From: Alcaligenaceae bacterium
Lineage (GTDB): Bacteria > Pseudomonadota > Gammaproteobacteria > Burkholderiales > Burkholderiaceae_B
DNA length: 64,000 nucleotides
NCBI GenBank assembly: GCA_013416435.1
Contig: JACCEN010000003.1
Coordinates: forward strand, 1 to 64,000
Direction: 5' to 3'
The notes under the pieces are model-generated. The model had not been told where the DNA came from, did no database searches, and saw nothing but the letters and a program-made list of their open reading frames with translations. Shown one piece after another: positions 58,650 through 64,000 of the stretch. Within the stretch, counting starts at the first letter, position 1. Every line of letters starts with the position of its first letter. A program made the position numbers and the translations under genes.

Positions 58650-58898
58650 GGGGTCAGACCCCGTACGGGGTCTGACCCCCTTGGCTTTCGAGGGGTCAGA
58701 CCCAAACATCGGGTCCGGCCCCGTGGGCCATCGAGGGGTCAGACCCAAACATCGGGTCCGGCCCCGTGGGCCATCGAGGGGTCAGACCCAAACATCGGGT
58801 CTGACCCCAGGGCCATTAATGTCGGGGTCAGACCCAGAAAGCGGGTCTGACCCCCTGGCCATTGATATGGGGTCAGACTCCGTACGGGGTCTGACCCC
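58650..58898. repeat. Array of GGGGTCAGACCCC-type repeats with a 43-base tandem unit
   Basis: About 250 bases made of at least six units. It begins with the full 30-base palindrome (58650-58679). Then come units of GGGGTCAGACCC-AAACATC-GGGTCCGGCCCC, repeated with a 43-base period (linker GTGGGCCATCGA) at about 58693, 58736 and 58779. A variant with CAGAAAGC in the middle follows at about 58823, and a final unit with centre CCGTACGG at 58869-58898. The last unit overlaps the 3' end of the FCD-GntR gene and provides its stop codon. Confidence 0.92.
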
Positions 58899-59559
58899 TG
58901 GCCGCAAACCTGCGCGCCAATAAGTTCTCGGCCAATTCCAGGTGGCTGCGCAAGAGCGCCAGCGCCGCTTCCGTGTTTCCTTCGCGTATCAAGTCTACCA
59001 GCCTGGCGTGTTCGTCGTGTCCTTTTGCGGCCCAGCTTTCGCTTTGCAGGGTTTGGTGCCGGTACAGGGAGATGATGTTGTAGATGGTGCGGAACTGCGC
59101 ATGAAGGCGCCGGTTGTCCAGCGCCAGCACGATTTCTTCGTGGAACTGCTCGTTTGCCAGCGCGAGCCCTTTGCGGTCTTGCCTGCTAAGGGCTTTATCG
59201 CCGTTCTTGCAATAGATGTCCAGCTGCCTGCACACCCGGGCGGCTCTTTCAGGCTGGGCCGTGAGGCGGCGTATGGCTTCCGATTCGATGATCCAGCGTA
59301 TATCGTAGACCTCGTGGATGTCGGCGGGCTTGGGGACGACCACCCGGAGCTTGCGTCCCGGCAACATTTCCACCAGGCCTTCTTCCATCAGGATGCGCAG
59401 TGCTTCGCGCACCGGAGTCCGGCTGACGCCGAACTCCGTCGCCAGCAGATTTTCCGACAATGGCTGGCCCGGCAGTATTTCTCCTTCCACGATGCGGCGG
59501 CGCAGCGGTTCTGCCACGCTGAGCCATAGCGGATTGAAAGAAGAAGCACTGAACGACAT
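58873..59559 (-). CDS. GntR-family regulator, FCD subfamily
   Basis: The ATG at 59559 (MSFSASSFNPLWLSVAEPLR) gives 228 residues; the frame extends 52 codons upstream into the neighbouring gene's 3' end. Winged helix RRRIVEGEILPGQPLSENLL and EFGVSRTPVREALRILMEEG. The FCD domain from DIHEVYDIRWIIESEAIRRL has NEQFHEEIVLALDNRRLHAQ. It follows the FAD oxidoreductase gene by 5 bases on the same strand. A 22-base perfect palindrome in the promoter of that gene and the divergent hydrolase gene is its likely operator. Its last residues, GQTPYGV, come from a repeat. Confidence 0.93.
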   Translation of the reverse strand: MSFSASSFNPLWLSVAEPLRRRIVEGEILPGQPLSENLLATEFGVSRTPVREALRILMEEGLVEMLPGRKLRVVVPKPADIHEVYDIRWIIESEAIRRLTAQPERAARVCRQLDIYCKNGDKALSRQDRKGLALANEQFHEEIVLALDNRRLHAQFRTIYNIISLYRHQTLQSESWAAKGHDEHARLVDLIREGNTEAALALLRSHLELAENLLARRFAARGQTPYGV

Positions 59560-59564
59560 GACAA

Positions 59565-60917
59565 TTATCCTTGTGGTGTGTGGGCCTCGCCAAGATAGAC
59601 CCGGTTTTCGAGCAGTCGGGCCTGCAGGCCTTTGATCTCGAGGCTGGCGGCATCTTGCTTCGACGCCGAAGACATGGCAGCAGCAATACCGGCTGCTTCG
59701 CCCATGACCAGGCATGGCGCCATGTTCCGGGTGGCGCCATGCGCCACATGCGTGGCTGAAACGCAGCGTCCCGCCACGATGAGGTTATCGAGCTCAGCCG
59801 GCAGCATACAACGATATGGAATGTCGAAGGCGCCGTCTCCGCCGATCTGGTGAAAGATCGCCTGGCTGCTTTCGGGCGCATGGATGTCGACCGGGAAGCA
59901 GACTTGGCCGATCGTGTCGTCGAACTTGCGGCCTTCCAGCACGTCTTCATCGGTCAGCTGATACCGGCCCTGGATGTTGCGCGACTCGCGCACTCCGGGA
60001 AACGCCGCCGGGACGCAGTAGCTGTTCTCGAAACCGGGAACATGCTGCTTGAGGAACTTGGCGATCCGCGCGCATTGCTCCGTCAGCTCGACGGTCGCCT
60101 TGGAAAGCGCTGTGGGATCGGTGCCATCGAGGTCGAGCACGGCCGATGTGTTGACGTTGATCTGGTCAGGCCAGACGGTATTGAAAAAGACGTGGCGGTC
60201 CTTGTTTGGAAAGAGGCCCTCTTTCATGACCTCGTCATTCCATTTGGAGAACGAACCATTGAAGTAAACGGGTATCGGCTCGCCGCCTTCGGGACGGGTC
60301 GCGATGGCGGGGTTCACTTCACCAAGTTCCGCGGCGATGCGGCGGGTGTCGACGTTGTGGAAATGCATGATCATGGAAATGGGCTGCATGCGCTCTTTCG
60401 GGCCGTCTCCCTTGCGGAAGGGCACGCCGGCCATGGCGGCGATGTCGCCGTCGCCGGTAGCGTCGATGACGTTCGGCGCCTTCAGTGTATGAAGACCGCC
60501 CTTGGCGCCGAACGTCAGGCTTTCGATATGCCTGCCATTGCGCGAGAGGTCGACCACTGTTGCGCCATATAGGATGCGTACGCCGGCCCGTGCCAGCATT
60601 TCGGTGACTTTGATGCGGAAGTAATTGCCGTCGACCGGCGTGACGGCGCTGGTGAAGCCTTCATACGGAATGTGGCCGACGGCCCCGCCCATTTCAATCA
60701 ATTCGTCGACGATCTCCTGCGCCAAGCCGAAGACCACTTGTTTCCCATAGCGGGAAATGAAGTTGTGAAGGCAGAGCCCGGTGGTTGCGTTTCCGCCCAC
60801 GAACGGCCGCGGTTCAAGCAGGATGACGTCCGCCCCTTGCCGGGCCGCCGCAATGGCTGCCGCCACACCCGTCACACCGCCGCCGATTACCGCGACATCA
60901 CATGAAAACTCCGCCAT
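59565..60917 (-). CDS. FAD-dependent oxidoreductase (FAD_oxidored family)
   Basis: The ATG at 60917 (MAEFSCDVAVIGGGVTGVAA) has AGGAGGC upstream; 450 residues; an upstream in-frame ATG is within the operator. FAD motif CDVAVIGGGVTGVAAAIAAA, then RPFVGGNATTGLCLHNFISR, NVIDATGDGDIAAMAGVPFR and LIVAGRCVSATHVAHGATRN with GEAAGIAAAMS at the C-terminus. It is paralogous to the protein at 41288-42688. First gene of a two-gene unit with the FCD-GntR regulator and divergent from a haloacetate-dehalogenase-like hydrolase operon, so it probably works in the same pathway as that hydrolase. Confidence 0.88.
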   Translation of the reverse strand: MAEFSCDVAVIGGGVTGVAAAIAAARQGADVILLEPRPFVGGNATTGLCLHNFISRYGKQVVFGLAQEIVDELIEMGGAVGHIPYEGFTSAVTPVDGNYFRIKVTEMLARAGVRILYGATVVDLSRNGRHIESLTFGAKGGLHTLKAPNVIDATGDGDIAAMAGVPFRKGDGPKERMQPISMIMHFHNVDTRRIAAELGEVNPAIATRPEGGEPIPVYFNGSFSKWNDEVMKEGLFPNKDRHVFFNTVWPDQINVNTSAVLDLDGTDPTALSKATVELTEQCARIAKFLKQHVPGFENSYCVPAAFPGVRESRNIQGRYQLTDEDVLEGRKFDDTIGQVCFPVDIHAPESSQAIFHQIGGDGAFDIPYRCMLPAELDNLIVAGRCVSATHVAHGATRNMAPCLVMGEAAGIAAAMSSASKQDAASLEIKGLQARLLENRVYLGEAHTPQG

Positions 60918-60944
60918 TTTTTTGCCTCCTGGAAAAATTGAATG

Positions 60945-60966
60945 GTATACTTGTATACAAGTATAC
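60945..60966. promoter_or_regulatory. 22-base perfect palindrome, probable FCD-GntR operator
   Basis: GTATACTTGTA followed by its exact reverse complement TACAAGTATAC. The centre TTGTATACAA is the type of core bound by FCD-GntR regulators. It sits in the 66-base gap between the divergent FAD oxidoreductase (start 60917) and hydrolase (start 60984) genes, 18 bases from the hydrolase start. Confidence 0.85.
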
Positions 60967-60983
60967 GACAAGGAGAGAGGCTG

Positions 60984-61889
60984 ATGCAAACCGAGCTGTT
61001 CCCGTCTTTCCGGCGCAGCGTGGCGACGGTCGAGTCCGACTGCGGCGAGCTCGCCATACCATTCGTCGTGGGCGGCGAGGGGCCTCCCATGCTTTTATTG
61101 CACGGCTTTCCGCAAACCCATGCCATGTGGCACAAGGCGGCGCCTGCGCTCGCCCGGAACTTCACGGTGGTGGCCAGCGATCTGCGCGGTTATGGCGACG
61201 CCACGAAACCATCCAGCGACGGCGGCAAGCTTTATAGCAAGCGCGCCATGGCCGCCGACCAATGGCAGCTCATGCGCAGCCTGGGATACGAACGCTTCGG
61301 CATCCTCGCCCATGATCGCGGCGCTCGGGTGGCGCACCGCTTGGCCTTGGACCATCCCGATGCAGTCGACCGGCTCATGCTGCTCGATGTCGCCCCCACG
61401 CTAAGCATGTACGAGCAAACGGACTTGGCTTTCGCAACCGTTTATTGGCACTGGTTCTTCCTGATACAGAAGGCTCCACTGCCCGAAACCTTGATCGGCG
61501 CGGACCCCGAGTTCATGTTGCGCAGCTTCATGGGCGGGCGCCATGCGGGAATGAAGGCTTTTGCGCCGGAGGCCTGGGCGGAGTACGTGCGTGCGGCACG
61601 AGATCCGGCGACGGTCCATGCCATGTGCGAAGACTACCGCGCCGCGGCGACAGTCGATCTGGAGCACGATCGCGAGGACCGCGCCGCCGGGCGCATCCTG
61701 CGCGCTCCTTTGAGGGTATTGTGGGGCGAGTTCGGAGGCCTGAATCGCTGTCTTCAGCCCCTGGAGCGCTGGAAGGATTATGCGCCGCAGGTTCAAGGCC
61801 GTGCGCTGCCTTGCGGGCACTATATCGCCGAAGAGCAACCTGATCTGCTGATCGACGAGGCGCTCGCATTCTTCGGCGGTGCGCGATGA
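60984..61889 (+). CDS. Alpha/beta hydrolase, haloacetate dehalogenase/epoxide hydrolase-like
   Basis: The ATG at 60984 has AGGAGAG upstream; 301 residues. PPMLLLHGFPQTHAMWHKAA is the oxyanion loop and VVASDLRGYGDATKPS the next block. ILAHDRGARVAHRLALDHPD has Asp as nucleophile in H-D-R-G-x-R, as in haloacetate dehalogenases and epoxide hydrolases. FATVYWHWFFLIQ matches the H-W pocket that binds the halide in fluoroacetate dehalogenases. VLWGEFGGLNRC is the acid-residue region and LPCGHYIAEEQPDLLIDEAL holds the catalytic His. A C-halogen, ester or epoxide bond of a small acid is the probable target. It overlaps the next gene by ATGA. Confidence 0.85.
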   Translation: MQTELFPSFRRSVATVESDCGELAIPFVVGGEGPPMLLLHGFPQTHAMWHKAAPALARNFTVVASDLRGYGDATKPSSDGGKLYSKRAMAADQWQLMRSLGYERFGILAHDRGARVAHRLALDHPDAVDRLMLLDVAPTLSMYEQTDLAFATVYWHWFFLIQKAPLPETLIGADPEFMLRSFMGGRHAGMKAFAPEAWAEYVRAARDPATVHAMCEDYRAAATVDLEHDREDRAAGRILRAPLRVLWGEFGGLNRCLQPLERWKDYAPQVQGRALPCGHYIAEEQPDLLIDEALAFFGGAR

Positions 61890-62767
61890 ATCTGCTGAGC
61901 TGGAACATCCAGGCAGGCCGCGGCCCGGATGGCGTCAACAGCCTGGAGCGCATTGCTCGAATCATTGCGGAGCATCGCTTTCCGGATGGCCGCTCCGCGG
62001 ACGTCATCTGCTTGCAAGAAGTGGCACGACGATTTCCCGATGTGACGGGCGGTATTGATGTAGACCAGGCTGCCATGCTTGGCGGGCTGCTGCCGGGCTA
62101 CCGGCCTGTTTTCCGGCCCGCCGTCGATCTCGCCTTTCCCGACGATCCCGAGCCGGCGCGGCGGCAATTCGGATGCATGATCCTGAGCCGGTATCCGGTC
62201 ATTCAGGTATTCAATCATTTATTGACCCAGAGAGGCGTCAGCGCAAAAGGAATGCAGCGGCAAGCCCTGGAAGCCGTGGTGGCCGCGCCCGGCGGCACGC
62301 TGCGCGTCATGACCACGCATCTGGAATTCAATTCCCAACAGTGTCGGGTTCATCAGGTTGGACAGCTCAGGGCTTTACAGGAAGAAGCGGCCGCCAGGAC
62401 GATGACACCCCGCGGCGATGCCGGGCGGGCCAGTCCGTATACCGTGATGGAGCGCCCGCCGGAGCTGGTGCTCTGTGGCGACTTCAACTTCCTGCCGGAC
62501 TCCGCGGAATATGACGCGCTTCTGCAACCCTTGGCGTTGGGCGCGGGCTTCATGGATGCATGGAAGTGCCTGCGGCCGGACGAGGCCCATGCTTCCACCT
62601 GTGGCTGGGACGATCCCGAGCAATGGCCGCAAGGCCCTCATTGCCGGGACTTCTTCTTTGTTGCCGGCGACTTGGCGAAGCGCTTGTCCTGGACAGAGGC
62701 GGATACCGATGCGCGAGCTTCGGATCACCAGCCAATACTGCTGGCGATCGAGACGCAATGCCGATGA
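61886..62767 (+). CDS. Endonuclease/exonuclease/phosphatase (EEP) family protein
   Basis: 293 residues, coupled to the hydrolase gene by ATGA. MNLLSWNIQAGRGPDGVNSL is the N-terminal W-N-I-Q motif; DVICLQEVARRFPDVTGG has the metal-binding Glu; MTTHLEFNSQQCRVHQ; LVLCGDFNFLPDSAEYDALL (G-D-F-N) and ASDHQPILLAIE (S-D-H-x-P) complete the catalytic set. The fold is shared by DNA repair nucleases, sphingomyelinases and inositol phosphatases; there is no signal peptide. In an operon with a dehalogenase-like enzyme and a Bug receptor a phosphoesterase role on a small molecule is as likely as a nuclease role. Confidence 0.87.
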   Translation: MNLLSWNIQAGRGPDGVNSLERIARIIAEHRFPDGRSADVICLQEVARRFPDVTGGIDVDQAAMLGGLLPGYRPVFRPAVDLAFPDDPEPARRQFGCMILSRYPVIQVFNHLLTQRGVSAKGMQRQALEAVVAAPGGTLRVMTTHLEFNSQQCRVHQVGQLRALQEEAAARTMTPRGDAGRASPYTVMERPPELVLCGDFNFLPDSAEYDALLQPLALGAGFMDAWKCLRPDEAHASTCGWDDPEQWPQGPHCRDFFFVAGDLAKRLSWTEADTDARASDHQPILLAIETQCR

Positions 62768-62801
62768 TCGATTTTTACTGACTTACAACGAGGAGACATT
62801 C

Positions 62802-63758
62802 ATGAAGAAAATTCTAATCAGCCTGACACTTGCCGCGGTTGCGGCTTCGCCATCCTGGGCGCAGGAGTATCCATCCCAGCCCATCAAGTTCATCGTGCCT
62901 TTCCCGGCGGGGCAGGCCTCGGACACGATTTCCCGTCTTGTGGGCGAGCAGCTGTCGCAGCGCATGAAACAGCCCGTGATCGTCGAGAACAGAGCCGGTG
63001 CAGGGGGCAACATCGGCTCGGAAATCGGCGCGCGCGCCAAGCCCGATGGCTATACGATCACCGTGGCGACCGCCGCGCTTCCGATCAGCCGCCATGTACG
63101 CAAACTGTCCTTCGACCCGGGCAGCGACTTCAAGACCGTCGCGCTGATGACGGTGACCCCACTGGTCCTGGTGACGCGTCCGGACATGCCGGCGGCCAGC
63201 GTCAAGGAACTGATCGATCTGGCCAAGAAGGATCCCGGCAAGTACACCTTCGCCTCGTCCGGTGTTGGCACCTCGCATCACTTGAGCGGAGAACTGTTCA
63301 AGTCGCTCGGCGACCTCGACATCCTGCACGTGCCCTACCAGGGAAGTTCCGCCGCGCACATCGACATGATTGCCGGGCGTGTCGACATGATGTTCGACAA
63401 TATCGTTCCCGTGACGCCTCACCTGGCCGAAAAGAAGCTGAAGGCGCTGGCGGTGACGACCAAGGAGCGCGCCCCGGCTCAACCCGGCATCCCGACCATG
63501 TCCGAATCCGGATACCCGGAATTCGAAGCCGTCGCCTGGTTCGGCCTGCTGGCCCCCAAGGATACGCCGGACGATATCGTCGAAAAGCTGAACCGGGAAG
63601 TCAACGCGGTACTGCAGCAGCCCGCAGTGAAAGAGCGGCTCGAAGGCATGGGCGCCTTCGTGCAGAACCGCTCCGCGCAGGACTTCGGCGCATTCATGCA
63701 GGCGGAAATCGCCAAATGGGAGCCGGTCGTACGAAAGGCTAAAATACAGGTCGACTGA
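62802..63758 (+). CDS. Bug-type (TTT) periplasmic solute receptor
   Basis: The ATG at 62802 has GAGGAGA six bases upstream; 318 residues. Signal peptide MKKILISLTLAAVAASPSWA. YPSQPIKFIVPFPAGQASDT is the binding loop (PAGQASD instead of PAGG-x2-D). VIVENRAGAGGNIGSEIGAR, KPDGYTITVATAALPISRHV, LHVPYQGSSAAHIDMIAGRV and QPGIPTMSESGYPEFEAVAW are the landmarks. Third gene after the hydrolase and EEP protein, so it probably imports the substrate of that module. Confidence 0.95.
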   Translation: MKKILISLTLAAVAASPSWAQEYPSQPIKFIVPFPAGQASDTISRLVGEQLSQRMKQPVIVENRAGAGGNIGSEIGARAKPDGYTITVATAALPISRHVRKLSFDPGSDFKTVALMTVTPLVLVTRPDMPAASVKELIDLAKKDPGKYTFASSGVGTSHHLSGELFKSLGDLDILHVPYQGSSAAHIDMIAGRVDMMFDNIVPVTPHLAEKKLKALAVTTKERAPAQPGIPTMSESGYPEFEAVAWFGLLAPKDTPDDIVEKLNREVNAVLQQPAVKERLEGMGAFVQNRSAQDFGAFMQAEIAKWEPVVRKAKIQVD

Positions 63759-63787
63759 ATCACGCGGTCAGGCCCCAAAAGATCTGG

Positions 63788-63817
63788 GGGGTCAGACCCC
63801 GTACGGGGTCTGACCCC
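63788..63817. repeat. GGGGTCAGACCCC palindromic repeat
   Basis: The full 30-base unit with centre GTAC, 30 bases after the Bug stop. Confidence 0.95.
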
Positions 63818-63933
63818 TTGAATTCGGGGGCGGACGCAAAAAAGCTAAGGGTCAGACCCCGCATGGGGTCTGACCCTCCCTTCGACCTGGATGCATGACC
63901 CCTTGAATTCGGGGTCTGACCCTCCCTTCGACC
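63811..63933. repeat. Nested direct duplications between the Bug gene and acetate kinase
   Basis: TGACCCCTTGAATTCGGGG occurs at 63811 and again at about 63896, and GGGTCTGACCCTCCCTTCG plus ACCT at about 63866 and 63914. A palindrome with GCAT centre lies at 63849-63876. The second copies run right up to the acetate kinase start, so the repeat has replaced its normal leader. Confidence 0.8.
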
Positions 63934-63934
63934 T

Positions 63935-64000
63935 ATGGATACATTACTCGTCATCAATGCGGGCAGTTCCAGCCTGAAATTCCAGCTCTATGCGCTGGCG
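63935..64000 (+). CDS. ackA: Acetate/propionate kinase, N-terminal fragment (3' end outside window)
   Basis: The ATG at 63935 opens 22 codons to the window edge. TLLVINAGSSSLKFQLYALA contains the N-A-G-S-S-S-x-K signature of the acetokinase family (phosphoryl and substrate binding in the ASKHA fold). The enzyme interconverts acetate and acetyl phosphate with ATP. No clear purine-rich ribosome binding site precedes the ATG, which follows CCCTCCCTTCGACCT, part of a repeat. Only the first 22 residues are visible, so intactness is unknown. Confidence 0.85.
   Translation, partial: MDTLLVINAGSSSLKFQLYALA

Noticed and set aside
58650-58898. Array with regular 43-base spacing resembling a CRISPR
   Set aside because: The intervening sequences are nearly identical, not unique spacers; units are palindromes of the same family as single copies elsewhere; no cas genes nearby.

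Overview
The window looks like a chromosome segment of a GC-rich betaproteobacterium, most likely Burkholderiales/Alcaligenaceae (Bordetella, Achromobacter, Pusillimonas and relatives). This is an inference. It rests on eight intact genes plus one wreck for Bug-type (tripartite tricarboxylate transporter) periplasmic receptors, on the many FCD-GntR, LysR and IclR regulators beside small catabolic operons, and on an intergenic palindromic repeat (arms GGGGTCAGACCCC) that recurs throughout. No rRNA, tRNA, CRISPR or prophage was seen.

Layout. 1-5.6 kb is a worn accessory patch: the right end of an IS66-type element, a Baeyer-Villiger monooxygenase, a broken WYL regulator, a broken DUF2779 gene and an intact YhcG/DUF1016 PD-(D/E)XK nuclease. 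5.9-12 kb holds a two-component system (response regulator and 7TM histidine kinase, overlapping ATGA), a large divergent lipoprotein, and a TetR gene with a twin-palindrome operator next to a small membrane protein. 12-16.3 kb is a minus-strand operon of a TPP enzyme, an SDR dehydrogenase and a Bug receptor, with an FCD-GntR regulator. 16.5-24.2 kb is a second minus-strand operon (Bug, TPP decarboxylase, TcuA-like flavoprotein, second flavoprotein, ETF-beta, ETF-alpha, Bug) whose distal part is decaying: an in-frame TGA in the TcuA-like gene, a frameshift in etfB, and an etfA remnant fused to a Bug remnant.

24.4-31.8 kb has a BNR-repeat protein, a carboxymuconolactone decarboxylase-family protein, an IclR regulator, a maleate isomerase/racemase-family enzyme, a Bug receptor, an HpcH/HpaI aldolase, a PDC-hydrolase-like amidohydrolase and an MFS exporter. 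31.8-38.9 kb has LysR, a TauD-type dioxygenase, two Bug receptors, a fumarylacetoacetate hydrolase-family enzyme, an Old Yellow Enzyme and a GntR regulator. 39-43.7 kb is a tight four-gene operon: DUF1537 kinase, PdxA2-like dehydrogenase, FAD oxidoreductase and Bug.

43.7-52.7 kb holds an alpha/beta hydrolase, a VOC protein and a LacI regulator, then an operon with a polar amino-acid-type ABC transporter, a second VOC protein, a RuBisCO-like protein and a DUF1537 kinase. That last pair resembles the OiaX/OiaK step of apionate catabolism. 52.7-57.6 kb has an MtfA-type peptidase, iolB, an iolC fusion and an RpiR regulator. 57.6-64 kb has two Bug receptors, an FCD-GntR regulator, a second FAD oxidoreductase, a haloacetate-dehalogenase-like hydrolase, an EEP-family protein and the start of an acetate kinase gene.

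Together the region is a chain of regulator + Bug receptor + 2-5 enzyme modules for small (hydroxy)carboxylates, sugar acids and aromatic-derived acids. The TctA/TctB membrane parts that Bug proteins normally serve are absent here and must be encoded elsewhere. Three perfect TTGAT-N4-ATCAA boxes suggest FNR/ANR-type oxygen control of some modules. ORF boundaries and motifs are read from the sequence; substrates are inference.
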